Positions 1 to 8,716 of a DNA stretch of 64,000 nt are shown one piece after another. A model generated the notes under the pieces. The model did not search any database. It was given only the letters and a program-made list of their open reading frames with translations, and had not been told where the DNA came from. The translations under genes and the position numbers were made by a program. The stretch spans positions 1-64,000 of the forward strand of contig CAMAUX010000015.1 in NCBI GenBank assembly GCA_945861435.1. The letters are read 5' to 3'. Each line of letters starts with the position of its first letter. Positions within the stretch are counted from its first letter, which is position 1. This stretch comes from Chthoniobacter flavus (GTDB lineage: Bacteria; Verrucomicrobiota; Verrucomicrobiia; Chthoniobacterales; Chthoniobacteraceae).

Positions 1-152
1 CTGTGGTTCATTTTCATTACGGCCTGGCTGTCTTGGATCGGTTGCTCCCCACCCCGCCTCACGGCGACGCAGTTACCGACCCATCACTGCCGCATACAGC
101 CAACTCGGCAGACGGGACTTTCACCCGCTTGAGCACCGCATTCACCGGCGCA
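1..152 (-). mobile_element. Group II intron 5' (domain I) fragment, copy A
   Basis: On the minus strand this reads as the start of a group II intron: a TGCGCC 5' end (one base short of the usual GTGCG) followed by the typical GGGTGAAAGTCCC stretch. It matches 46984-47136 at about 97 percent, with three substitutions and one missing base. It runs off the left edge of the window. The base just outside its 5' end belongs to GCCTGTCCC (153-161), the reverse complement of GGGACAGGC. Confidence 0.6.
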
Positions 153-451
153 GCCTGTCCCTTCTGGCTCCACTATTGGCTCTGCTCCCCCGGCATTGCC
201 TGAGCCTCTCCCTATTGGCTCCACCACTATTGGCTCAACTATTGGCTCAACTCTTCGCAGGCGTCCCAAGAAGGAGGACGACGACTCCGCCTTGTTAGTG
301 TCCTTGCCGCCGTCGTCCCCAAAAACCACGGCGGAGCCTATTATCTAAGCGCCCCTAAACGCCCCTCGGAACAGCCATTGGGTTACGCACCACCCCTTCC
401 CAACCACATCAAGAACTCGATCCCTCCCCTCAATCTCCACATACTTCCCTC
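153..451. repeat. Intergenic stretch with GCCTGTCCC and four CTATTGGCTC repeats
   Basis: After GCCTGTCCC (153-161) the decamer CTATTGGCTC occurs at 173-182, 212-221, 227-236 and 239-248. The same decamer follows the CTGTCCC motif of the second intron copy at 47145-47154. From about 239 to a stop at 346-348 a plus-strand frame gives a basic, then acidic, then Ser/Pro-rich tail that looks like the C-terminus of an unidentified protein without its beginning. Nothing convincing is seen between 349 and the carbonic anhydrase start. Confidence 0.45.
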
Positions 452-1171
452 ATGAACCCGTCCACACGCACCGCCTCCCTTGCCTTCTCCCTGCTCATCG
501 CCGCGCTTTTGCCAGCCTGCGCCCGCATCACATTCAGCACCAAGGAAACCACGGCGTCCGTTTCAGGCTCAGCCGATCCCCGCCGATCCTCACCCGAAGC
601 CGCACTTGCTGCACTCAAGGCTGGCAACCAGCGCTTTCGCGCAGGCAAGAGCACTGGACACCACGACTCCATCGGCAAAGCAGCCGCATCCGCCGCCCAT
701 CAATATCCCGTCGCCTGCGCATTCACCTGCGCTGACAGCCGCACTTCCCCGGAAGCGATCTTTGACCTCGGCGTCGGGGAACTCTTTGTCTGCCGTGTGG
801 CCGGAGTGGCATCCGGCGTCAACGACGATGCCAGCCTCGAATATGGCACTGCCGTGCTCGGCGCTCCGCTCATCGTCGTCATGGGCCACACCAACTGCGG
901 CGCCATGAAGGCGGCCATCGCCAACAAACCCCTCCCGGGCTCACTCCCGAAACTCGTTTCCCAGATCCGTCCTGCGGTCGAAAAGGCCGGGGCAGCCAAC
1001 CCGCACGCCGATTCCAGCACCCTGCTCGCTGCCGCCACCCGCGAACAGGTGCGCACAGAAATCCGGCACCTCATGGGAAGCCCCGTCATCCGCAAGCAGG
1101 TCCAAGCAGGCAAACTCAAAGTCGTCGGCGCCATCTATAACCTCGAGGATGGCTCCCTAATCTGGCTTTAA
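452..1171 (+). CDS. Beta-class carbonic anhydrase, probable lipoprotein
   Basis: Beta carbonic anhydrases interconvert carbon dioxide and bicarbonate with a zinc held by two cysteines, a histidine and an aspartate. The 239-residue product shows the family core: CADSR (Cys93, Asp95, Arg97), the hydrophobic strand after it, and GHTNC (His146, Cys149). The N-terminus is a hydrophobic signal ending in LLPAC with Cys23, so export and lipidation are likely; most beta enzymes are cytoplasmic, so a cell-envelope form is a little unusual. The gene stands alone and is followed by a strong hairpin. The family call is secure; the lipoprotein call is inferred from the lipobox-like sequence. Confidence 0.93.
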   Translation: MNPSTRTASLAFSLLIAALLPACARITFSTKETTASVSGSADPRRSSPEAALAALKAGNQRFRAGKSTGHHDSIGKAAASAAHQYPVACAFTCADSRTSPEAIFDLGVGELFVCRVAGVASGVNDDASLEYGTAVLGAPLIVVMGHTNCGAMKAAIANKPLPGSLPKLVSQIRPAVEKAGAANPHADSSTLLAAATREQVRTEIRHLMGSPVIRKQVQAGKLKVVGAIYNLEDGSLIWL

Positions 1172-1195
1172 GACCACCTTGCTGCAGCTCATCAA

Positions 1196-1225
1196 ACCGA
1201 CCACGGCTCACATGCCGTGGTCGGT
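1196..1225. terminator. Perfect 12-bp stem hairpin after carbonic anhydrase gene
   Basis: ACCGACCACGGC at 1196-1207 pairs perfectly with GCCGTGGTCGGT at 1214-1225 around a six-base loop. It lies 24 bases after the carbonic anhydrase stop and before the 3' end of the converging glycosyltransferase gene, so it could end transcription in both directions. There is no long T run, so intrinsic termination is likely but not certain. Confidence 0.7.
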
Positions 1226-1376
1226 CGCTTTCGGGCGCATCGGCTCCTGTGTTAAAACCACAGATGTGTCCTGTCATTCCCTCCCCCCCGGCGCACCACC
1301 ACTGCAACGCCGCTCCGCCCGACAGCGTCCGCCTCCATAACAACTGCGCGCGGCTACTCCTGTTGAGCCCCGCTTC

Positions 1377-2897
1377 TCAGTCCCCGACGGACGCCCTCTG
1401 GCCCGGCTTCCAAAGCACCACCAGCCTCACCCGCCTGCCTCGCGCAATCTGGAAACCCTCCACCGGCAGCGCCTCCACGCCCTCGGGGGTTCCCGCTCCA
1501 AATATCCCCGCCACCTCCGCCTCCTCGCACACCAGCAAGCGCGGCCCGGGCTGCGCGATCCACCGCACCGCGTCCCCCTTGGACAAAATCTCAAGGTAAC
1601 CCGCAACACGCCGCCGTAGCGTCCACACGAGGCTCGGTTCCTGAAACCGCAGCGTCGCCACCGCAGTATCTGCCGCCAGGCGATCCTTGATCCGCGCCCA
1701 CAGCACTTCCGACGGCGTGTGCCTCGCTGCCAGAGGAAAGAGCACCAGTGCAATAACCGCAACGAACACGGCCCATCCCAGCGCCACCCGCTCGAACATC
1801 CGATCACCGCCCAACGCCTTCCCGCCCATGAACGCCCCTCCATCCGGCGCGGAGGAAGCGCCTCGCGCGGGCCATGCACTCGCCATCAGCAGGGCGAGCG
1901 CTGGCAGGGCCGGCAGCGTGTAATGAATCAGCTTCGTGCTCACCAGCGTGAACGCACCAAACACCACGAGCACGACCGCCCCAAGGTAACACGCCGTCGG
2001 ATCGAATCGATCCCGGCGCCACCACTTTCCAGCCACACCCGGCAGCCAGAAACTCCAAGGAAACAAACTCACAAACACCGCCACGAAGTAAAAGGGAAGG
2101 CCTGCCAAATAACCCGCCACACCGCGCAATCCGTGTCCCTCCATGACGCCCACGCTGCGCGCCACCACATGCTTGCCGAGGCCCACCGCTGCGAACTCAC
2201 CACCGGTGCGCAGGAGCGCAGGAACACCCCACGCGGCCACCATCCCGAGCATCACCACCACCCCAAGCACCGGCTTCCACCACGGCCCCAAAAGCGCGCG
2301 TCGAGCCTCCTTCGGCGCCCATGGAAGAGCAACGAGCGGCAGCCATGCAACGGGCCCCTTTGCCAAAAAGCCCAGCCCCAACGCCACCCAGAAACACGCA
2401 CCCGCCCAACGCACCCGCCGGGACTCCTGCCCCAACAGCCAAGCGCACCATGCCGCGACGGTGAAGCACAGCACCATCGTCATGTCCGCCACCGCTCCGC
2501 GCCCGTGCTGGAAAACCTGCACACAGAGGCTGAACACCAGCGCCGCACGCTCGCCCGTGGCAACGCCGCGCCAGCGCGCCCCCCACAACAGCAGGACCAG
2601 AGCAGTCAACGCAGCGCAGAGAGCGCTGGGAAAACGCACAGCAAACTCATTCCCGCCGAACACCCGCATGCTGGCGGCCTGCATCCAGTACACCAGCGGT
2701 GGCTTGTCAAAGCGGTACCCGCCGTTGAAGTGCGGCACCACCCAGTCCCCACCCTGCACCATCTCCCGCGTTGCCTCCGCAAAGCGTGGTTCATCACGGT
2801 CTACGAGCGGCAGACTGCTGTTGCCAGCGCAGTGCAGCAGGCAGATCGCCAGAGCCAGCAGCGCCATGCGTGCAATCCGTATTCGATCCATCGCCAA
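1377..2897 (-). CDS. ArnT/PMT-like glycosyltransferase, family 39/83
   Basis: The protein (506 aa) is an integral membrane GT-C glycosyltransferase that would move a sugar from a polyprenyl-phosphate donor to a lipid or protein acceptor on the outer face of the inner membrane. Supporting signs are the first periplasmic loop with DRDEPR (residues 33-38), the catalytic acidic pair of the family, the DKPPLVYW motif at 64-71, and about ten later hydrophobic segments. ArnT proper adds aminoarabinose to lipid A, but no arn operon is nearby, so the substrate is unknown. It converges with the carbonic anhydrase and diverges from the PAP2 gene across a 108-base gap. Start could be the first or second Met. 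Confidence 0.85.
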   Translation of the reverse strand: MAMDRIRIARMALLALAICLLHCAGNSSLPLVDRDEPRFAEATREMVQGGDWVVPHFNGGYRFDKPPLVYWMQAASMRVFGGNEFAVRFPSALCAALTALVLLLWGARWRGVATGERAALVFSLCVQVFQHGRGAVADMTMVLCFTVAAWCAWLLGQESRRVRWAGACFWVALGLGFLAKGPVAWLPLVALPWAPKEARRALLGPWWKPVLGVVVMLGMVAAWGVPALLRTGGEFAAVGLGKHVVARSVGVMEGHGLRGVAGYLAGLPFYFVAVFVSLFPWSFWLPGVAGKWWRRDRFDPTACYLGAVVLVVFGAFTLVSTKLIHYTLPALPALALLMASAWPARGASSAPDGGAFMGGKALGGDRMFERVALGWAVFVAVIALVLFPLAARHTPSEVLWARIKDRLAADTAVATLRFQEPSLVWTLRRRVAGYLEILSKGDAVRWIAQPGPRLLVCEEAEVAGIFGAGTPEGVEALPVEGFQIARGRRVRLVVLWKPGQRASVGD

Positions 2898-3005
2898 CTG
2901 CCTTAACCCGTTTCACATGCACACATCAATGGCATGAGCCGTATGCGACGTAAAAATGACATCGCCGCCACCCGTCATTCACAAATCCGTGCCTAAAAGA
3001 TCCTC

Positions 3006-3716
3006 GTGCCGCAACACTCCTTCCCTTCCTCCGCACTCAAAGGCCGCTTCCACATACTCTGGGCAACCGCACTGGCAGCCGTCGTGCTCGCAACCGCCTT
3101 CCATTTCGACACCCCTGTGCTCGCATGGTTCTCCAAAGACCTCACCCGCGAAATGGCCCACTCCGCCACCGCCATCTCACGCTGGGGAGACTGGCCACCT
3201 CTGGCTGCAGGTATCGGCGCCATCCTCTTCACAGCCGCCGCCTGCCGCGCACAAGCCATCGCCCGCGGCGCGCTCGTGATCCTCCTCGCCGCCTCCCTCG
3301 CCGGTTCCACCGCCTCTGCCCTGCGCATGTTCACTGGCCGCGCGCGCCCCATGGCAAAGATCGCGCCGGGCTGGCACGGCCCGCATTCAGGGCGCCACAA
3401 GCTCAACTCCTTCCCTTCGGCCCACACCGCTGTGGTGGCCGGAGCTGCCGTCGCCACCGCACTTCTCGTGCCCTGGTCCACCGTCCCTGCCTGCACTCTC
3501 ATCCTCCTGATGGCATGGGCTCGCATGCGCGCTGGAGCCCATCACCTCTCCGACGTCGTCGCAGGCGCCCTGCTGGGCGGCTTCCTCGCCTCATGGCTCC
3601 TCTCCCGCATCCCTGCACGCTGGCCCGCATGGGGTTGGTTGTCCACGCGCGCAAACGATCCCACCGGCCGACTCAAGGACATGCTCGCCACTGAGTCGGC
3701 GACACCCAACGCCTGA
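3006..3716 (+). CDS. PAP2-family membrane phosphatase
   Basis: PAP2 enzymes dephosphorylate lipid phosphates such as phosphatidic acid, PGP or undecaprenyl pyrophosphate. The 236-residue product carries the three-part signature: a basic GRARP end of motif 1 (111-115), SFPSAH as motif 2 (135-140), and the Arg173 to His179/His180-Asp183 motif 3. Six hydrophobic segments agree with a membrane enzyme. The start is a GTG at 3006; no in-frame ATG is available upstream. It is divergent from the ArnT-like gene, so a shared role in lipid-linked sugar or polyprenyl carrier recycling is possible but inferred. The last 20 residues are not conserved in the family. Confidence 0.88.
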   Translation: MPQHSFPSSALKGRFHILWATALAAVVLATAFHFDTPVLAWFSKDLTREMAHSATAISRWGDWPPLAAGIGAILFTAAACRAQAIARGALVILLAASLAGSTASALRMFTGRARPMAKIAPGWHGPHSGRHKLNSFPSAHTAVVAGAAVATALLVPWSTVPACTLILLMAWARMRAGAHHLSDVVAGALLGGFLASWLLSRIPARWPAWGWLSTRANDPTGRLKDMLATESATPNA

Positions 3717-3740
3717 GCCACCAGACCCGAATGCCACTTC

Positions 3741-3827
3741 TTGAGTGCTGCGCAATAGGGCGATGCACCACCGCCCGAAGCTAAGCCCCCTCCAAGTCTC
3801 ACCGTAAGATGCGAGGCTCGACGGTTG
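3741..3827. repeat. Diverged 87-bp interspersed repeat, copy R1
   Basis: This stretch aligns without gaps to 5392-5478 at very roughly 60 percent identity. Shared blocks include CAATAGGG, GCTAA and ATGCGA. It lies 25 bases after the PAP2 stop. In reverse complement it looks like the tail of an untranslated or degenerate element, and no protein family is recognisable. Confidence 0.5.
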
Positions 3828-3969
3828 ATGGCCTCGACCACGACACGGTGGGCGTCCCGACCGAGGATCAGGCACGCGCATTGCCCCAAACAGCCCCATG
3901 CCGGAAGCATGGGAGCCAGTCGGTGACTGCAGTCCGCAAAGCGGATGCAGGGAACCAACGGATAGCAAC

Positions 3970-4067
3970 GCCTCACGGCGACGCAGTTACCGACCCATCA
4001 CTGCCGCATACAGCCCACTCGGCAGACGGGACTTTCACCCGCTTGATCACCGCATTCTCCGCCGCAC
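3970..4067 (-). mobile_element. Group II intron 5' fragment, copy B (about 98 nt)
   Basis: On the minus strand this begins exactly at GTGCGG and contains the GGGTGAAAGTCCC stretch. It matches the other two intron copies until GTGAGGCG and then stops. It keeps only the first 98 or so bases of the intron. The 5' exon side is GGGACAGGC (reverse complement at 4068-4076), as in the other two copies. Confidence 0.6.
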
Positions 4068-4086
4068 GCCTGTCCCTAATCGACGA

Positions 4087-4443
4087 ATGCGCTACCCGTT
4101 TGAATGCGGCGATCACCTCCGCCTCAAACTCCGCGTCTCCGAAGGTCACCTCGGAGGGCCCACCGTCTCCGACCTCTGGCCCAACGCCAACTGGCACGAA
4201 CGCGAAGTCTTCGACATGATGGGCATCCGCTTCGCCGATCATCCCGATCTGCGCCGTATCCTCATGTGGGACGGCCACCCCTTTTATCCCCTGCGCAAGG
4301 ACATTCCTCTCGCAGGTCGCCCCAACGACATGCCCGACGTGGCCTTCACCAACAAGGCACCCCTTGAAGCCGGTCCCTTCGTCACCGTCCCTTCCTGCGC
4401 CACCACCAAGGATCGCGAACCTCGCGCCCGTCGTCAGGAGTAG
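4087..4443 (+). pseudogene. nuoC: 5'-truncated nuoC (NADH-quinone oxidoreductase subunit C)
   Basis: The frame encodes about 118 residues that match the C-terminal half of NuoC, the 30-kDa subunit of respiratory complex I: a SDLWPNANWHEREVFDMMGI block, then HPDLRRILM, then PLRKDIPLAGRP. These are the signature elements of the family. The N-terminal part of about 60-80 residues is absent, and the frame instead continues upstream into a GCCTGTCCC repeat and an intron fragment. No other nuo gene lies nearby, so this is a displaced fragment and the working copy is probably elsewhere in the genome. The ATG at 4087 is only the first in-frame Met after the junction. Confidence 0.85.
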
Positions 4444-4619
4444 CCCCCCCGGGGCTCTTAGGCTGCCGCGCTTCAAAGCGCACAGAGCACTGACAACTGC
4501 GATCTACGCGTCTTCCACCAGTCGCAGATAGAACTCATGGAGAATCGCACAATAGACTCACACGCCAAGTGGCCACTGCAGTCATTCCGAGGCCTGCCAG
4601 TCCTGGGATGTTCTCTCTC

Positions 4620-5270
4620 TCAAAAATCAAACTTGCGAGTGGCTTTGGGCGCCTCCTGTGGACCTTTGCGGGAATCCATCAGGGTCTCGTTCGTATAGCG
4701 GAGCAGGATCAACAGTGCAGCAGGATCTGCCGTCGTCGTGCCCGACTCGGTGGCCAACTGACAGAGGATCGATTTGGATTCCTTGTCCGATAAACCGGGG
4801 TCGAATTTCCAGATCGCCACATTCCCGAGATGGTTGGGCTCCACCCGGGTCCGGCTCCGCCCCGGGCGTCCATCGGAATTCGGCCGTCCGTAGTTCTGGA
4901 TGATCAATTCGCGAAACGCCCGGTAGGTGCCAACCGGGTTGGCCCGGGGGCGAATCAGGATGGAACCCGACACCAGGCCACCTTTTCGAAACTCCAAGGT
5001 CCAGCGCACAACAGGTTCCTCAGAAAAAAAGCCCCCCTCGATTTCGATTTTGTCGCCTGTGGGAAGTTCCTCCGGCAACACGATTTTATGGCGGTCAGCC
5101 AGTGTCCGCAAAACGTCGCTCACACTCGATCCCCATGGGATCTGGACAAAACCTTTGGGACGGGCCGCAGTTTGCGCAGCACCTGAGTGGGTGAGGAAAA
5201 ACAGGATCAGCGCAAAGACGCCAAGCAATCGGGAGGCGTACCCGCGGGGAGATCTGGAGGAGCGGTGCAT
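4620..5270 (-). CDS. Secreted protein of unknown function
   Basis: The 216-residue product has a clear signal peptide (hydrophobic residues about 14-28, AAQ cleavage region). After it comes a segment with an IPWGSSVSDVLRTL motif. A short 'PWG.s..dv' helix of this sort is common at the start of small periplasmic proteins of unknown function, so this is a likeness and not a family assignment. The rest is a mixed alpha/beta protein with a Lys/Arg-rich tail. It has the same strand as the SNF2 gene, but the 275-base gap contains a repeat, so co-transcription is doubtful. Confidence 0.7.
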   Translation of the reverse strand: MHRSSRSPRGYASRLLGVFALILFFLTHSGAAQTAARPKGFVQIPWGSSVSDVLRTLADRHKIVLPEELPTGDKIEIEGGFFSEEPVVRWTLEFRKGGLVSGSILIRPRANPVGTYRAFRELIIQNYGRPNSDGRPGRSRTRVEPNHLGNVAIWKFDPGLSDKESKSILCQLATESGTTTADPAALLILLRYTNETLMDSRKGPQEAPKATRKFDF

Positions 5271-5391
5271 CGCAGCCGTGATTGTTGAGAAGTGCCGAGC
5301 AGAAACTCAAGAGCTTCCACGATGCAGAGCAGTCCATCTTCATGCAGGAAACCGGAAAGGCAGAGGAGATTGGTCAGCCTCTGATGATCTA

Positions 5392-5478
5392 TTGAAGACC
5401 GCTCAATAGGGCTCACAAGCCGCGCCGGGACGCTAAACCCCGTCCCGGTTCCACTGTAATATGCGACGCTCAATCAGC
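5392..5478. repeat. Diverged 87-bp interspersed repeat, copy R2
   Basis: Second copy of the repeat at 3741-3827. It contains an 8-bp perfect stem, CCGGGACG with CGTCCCGG, around CTAAACCC. It fills most of the gap between the SNF2 gene 3' end and the start of the small secreted protein gene. Confidence 0.5.
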
Positions 5479-5545
5479 GCCACTCGGGACTCGCCCCAAA
5501 ACCTTTGCGACTCCTTAAGACACCACCCCTTTTCCAGCGCCCGTT

Positions 5546-8500
5546 TTAATCCAGCAACCCGAGAATCTCCTCGCTGCTGAGCCCCTCCATCAGCGGTTGC
5601 TCGCTCTCCAGAGTCGCTTCCACCAATTCCCGCTTGCGCGCCTGCAACGTCAGAATCTTCTCCTCCACGGTGTTGCGCACGATCAGCTTGTAGACCGTCA
5701 CCACCTTCTGCTGCCCGATCCGGTGCGCACGATCTGTCGCCTGCGCCTCCACCGCCGGATTCCACCACGGGTCAAAATGGATCACCGTATCCGCTGCCGT
5801 CAGATTCAACCCCACACCGCCCGCCTTCAGGCTGATGAGAAACACGGGCACCTGCCCCGTCTGGAACCGATCCACCACCTGCTGACGGTCCTTCGTGGAG
5901 CCATCCAAATAACAGTAATCCACCCCCAGCGCCTCCAGGCGCTCACGCATCAACTGCAGCATCGCCACGAACTGGCTGAAAACCAGCACCCGATGCCCGC
6001 CATCCATCGCCTGCTGAAGCAATTCCTCCAAAAGCTCCAGCTTCGCTGAACCCTCGGGCCCACCCTCCATCGCATCGCCCAGCAAACGCAGATCGCAACA
6101 CGCCTGACGCAGCCGCAACAACGCAGTCAACATCACCATCCGGGCCTGTCCCTGCGCGGCCCCCCCGACGAGTTCCCCCACCTTCACACGGGTCGCCGAA
6201 AGCAGCGCCCCGTACACCTCCGCCTGCTCCGCGCTCATCTCGCAATAAGCCACCTGCTCCAGCTTTTCCGGAATCTCCTTGGCCACTTCCGCCTTCTTCC
6301 GGCGCAGGATGAACGGCCGCACCCTTTCCACCAAACGCCTCTGCTCACCGCCCCCGGGCTTCGCTTGAATCGGCACTTCAAAGCGCTCCTTGAAATCCGC
6401 GCGCGTCCCCAAAAATCCAGGCATCAGGAAGTGCATGATCGACCACAAATCCCGCACCGAATTCTCCACCGGCGTACCCGTCAGCACGAACCGATGCTCC
6501 GCCCTCACACTCTGCGCCGACTGCGCGTTCAGGCTCTCGGGATTCTTAATGTGCTGCGCCTCGTCCAAGATCATCACGCGGAACTCCACCCCCCGATACC
6601 GATCGGCATCCCGCCGCAAAAGCGGATAACTCGTCAGCACCAAATCCGCGGACCCTATCTCCGAGAAAAGCTCCTGCCGCCGCCCGCCAGAGAGAACCAA
6701 CACCCGCAGTTCCGGCGCGAAACGTCCCGCCTCCCGCTGCCAGTTCACCAGCAGCGAAGTGGGACACACCACAAGCGCCCGCCCGCCCAGATGCCGGATC
6801 AACGCCAGCGCCTGCAGCGTCTTTCCCAAACCCATCTCATCCGCGAGCACCCCGCCCCATCGGTTGCGCGCAAGGAAGCTCATCCAGAACACCCCCTGCT
6901 TCTGGTACGGACGCAGCACCCCGTCCAAATCTCCCAAAGCCACAGCCTCCATCCGATCGGGATGCCGCGGCGCTTCCGCACGCTCCCGCCATTCCGCAGG
7001 CCCCTGCACCTCCACCGCATGCTGTCCGGCCACCCCCTGAAGGTAACTCGCATGCCGCGCATCGATCCGGTACTCGCCCGGTTGTCCCTGCCTTGGATTG
7101 CAATCCTTGAGCACCTGCTGGAACTCCTCGAGCATCTCCGCGTCGAACACCGCCCACTTCCCGTTCGGACGCTTCACCGCGTTGCGTCCGCTCTGCAGCA
7201 GTCGCTGGATCTCACCGGGCGAAATCCGTTCCCCGTGCCCACCCCGCAACTCGAGATGCAGATCGAACCAGTCCGCCCCGGTCCCCCTCACCTCCATGCG
7301 GGGCTCCAAACGCTCCACACCACCCGTCACCTGCTCGAAGCGCTCGCCGATGGTCACAGTCCACTCACGCTGAAAACGCGGGAGATCCCGCGCAAAGAAA
7401 CTGAGCACGGCCGTCTCACCCTTGAGCGCAAACTCGCCCCGCCCGTCCGGCCCGTTGAACCCGGCTGCACGCAACCTCCCAAGCGCCTCCGCCTCCTCCG
7501 GATCCCCCGCCCGATAACCCGCGCCACCCAAACTCGTGCGCCGCTCTCCCCGCCGCGCCTCAAGGGTTGCGGACAGAAAGTTGAGCGACCCCTCCAGTTT
7601 CAAAACAAAGCTCGCCGGCACCCTCTGTCCCGCGCCCGTAGCTGCACCCGATTGCGCACCCGCCGACACTCCCGCACCAACACCGACCATCACACCCGAC
7701 ACCCCACCGCGCCCGGCCCACTCAGCGCCCAGCGTGAAGAACGCCCCCAGCGAGGGCAGTTCCCGCGAAAGAAATCCCTCCACCCCATCCGCTGGAAGCA
7801 CCACCTCCCGACGCAGCAAATCCCGGTACGCCACAGGCAACCCGGGCGCCACGGACTCCAGTTTCTCACCCCTCAACAACCACACCCCTGGCCCAGCCTC
7901 CCAAAGACTGCCATCGCCCGGCATCTCCGCCTTCAAGCGCAGACGCCCGTCGGACAACCTTTCCACGGTCAACGGCGGCCGCAGCGCTTCACTTGCAATC
8001 TCCAGCCTTCGCTGACGGCCGAGCATCACCCGTGGATGCCCGGCCAGGCTCACGAGCAAACCCGCAAACTGCTCGCGGTTCATCATCGCCATCCCTGGCA
8101 ACTCCCCGCCAGTCATCGCCGAAACAACCTCCAGCACCCGCAAATCCTCGGCTGCGCACCGATAAGCCACCTTGCGATCCAACGCCCCGAGCAGCGTCCG
8201 CTTCCCACCCACCACCACCTCAAAAACCACCTGCACCGCATTGCGATCCCACGCCGGCACAAGGTTCGGAGCCAACACCATCTCCAGCACCAAAGCGGTT
8301 CCCGCCCCATCCACCGCGAAGCCCGCAAGCTTCACCGCTTCGGGCTTGGGCGCAGGCGCCGGAGCCGCCTCCACCTTCACCTGCGGACGCAACACCTCCA
8401 AACCCACCGCCAGCGAATGCTCGCAAATCGCCCCGTGCTGACGCGATGCACGGCAGGTGCACAGATTCTCCACCCGGCTCTTGGACTCGATCCGCAGCCC

Positions 8501-8665
8501 GCACCGGAACTCCGTCTGCCCCTCGCGCACACGCCCCTGCAGAAGCGGCGGCGCATACGCAGCCTCCAGCACACGCCCCGCCTGATGCAGCGAGCGCGCC
8601 TGCTTCATCACCTGCCAGCCTCCCGCATCAGCCAGCATTCTCTCCGAAAGTAAACTCATCCCCAC
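5546..8665 (-). CDS. SNF2-family helicase with SWIM zinc finger
   Basis: The 1039-residue protein is an ATP-dependent SNF2 translocase that remodels protein-DNA complexes. The N-terminus has a SWIM zinc finger (CTC..., then CEHS at about residues 68-83), then several hundred variable residues. The C-terminal half has the helicase core: LADEMGLGKT (Walker A), DEAQHIKN (Walker B), LTGTPVENS, and the C-terminal lobe with VFLISLKAGGVGLNLTAAD and the arginine-finger region DRAHRIGQ. Length and order are typical of large bacterial HepA/SNF2 proteins. The gene is apparently alone; a short gap of about 50 bases separates it from lipB on the same strand. Confidence 0.95.
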   Translation of the reverse strand: MGMSLLSERMLADAGGWQVMKQARSLHQAGRVLEAAYAPPLLQGRVREGQTEFRCGLRIESKSRVENLCTCRASRQHGAICEHSLAVGLEVLRPQVKVEAAPAPAPKPEAVKLAGFAVDGAGTALVLEMVLAPNLVPAWDRNAVQVVFEVVVGGKRTLLGALDRKVAYRCAAEDLRVLEVVSAMTGGELPGMAMMNREQFAGLLVSLAGHPRVMLGRQRRLEIASEALRPPLTVERLSDGRLRLKAEMPGDGSLWEAGPGVWLLRGEKLESVAPGLPVAYRDLLRREVVLPADGVEGFLSRELPSLGAFFTLGAEWAGRGGVSGVMVGVGAGVSAGAQSGAATGAGQRVPASFVLKLEGSLNFLSATLEARRGERRTSLGGAGYRAGDPEEAEALGRLRAAGFNGPDGRGEFALKGETAVLSFFARDLPRFQREWTVTIGERFEQVTGGVERLEPRMEVRGTGADWFDLHLELRGGHGERISPGEIQRLLQSGRNAVKRPNGKWAVFDAEMLEEFQQVLKDCNPRQGQPGEYRIDARHASYLQGVAGQHAVEVQGPAEWRERAEAPRHPDRMEAVALGDLDGVLRPYQKQGVFWMSFLARNRWGGVLADEMGLGKTLQALALIRHLGGRALVVCPTSLLVNWQREAGRFAPELRVLVLSGGRRQELFSEIGSADLVLTSYPLLRRDADRYRGVEFRVMILDEAQHIKNPESLNAQSAQSVRAEHRFVLTGTPVENSVRDLWSIMHFLMPGFLGTRADFKERFEVPIQAKPGGGEQRRLVERVRPFILRRKKAEVAKEIPEKLEQVAYCEMSAEQAEVYGALLSATRVKVGELVGGAAQGQARMVMLTALLRLRQACCDLRLLGDAMEGGPEGSAKLELLEELLQQAMDGGHRVLVFSQFVAMLQLMRERLEALGVDYCYLDGSTKDRQQVVDRFQTGQVPVFLISLKAGGVGLNLTAADTVIHFDPWWNPAVEAQATDRAHRIGQQKVVTVYKLIVRNTVEEKILTLQARKRELVEATLESEQPLMEGLSSEEILGLLD

Positions 8666-8716
8666 TCACCTTCCGCCCCACCCCCACCCAAGGGCAAGCC
8701 CCCTCCCACATCCGCT

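Noticed and set aside
6140-6165. CCTGTCCC in the SNF2 gene
   Set aside because: Lies in normal coding sequence without repeat flanks or gene fragments.
6365-8653. 762-codon open frame on the plus strand opposite the SNF2 gene
   Set aside because: It mirrors the SNF2 coding frame, is rich in Arg, Pro and His, and has no domain; strong C-ending codon use creates such antisense frames. The same applies to the long frames opposite 1377-2897, 9917-11248 and 12938-14617.
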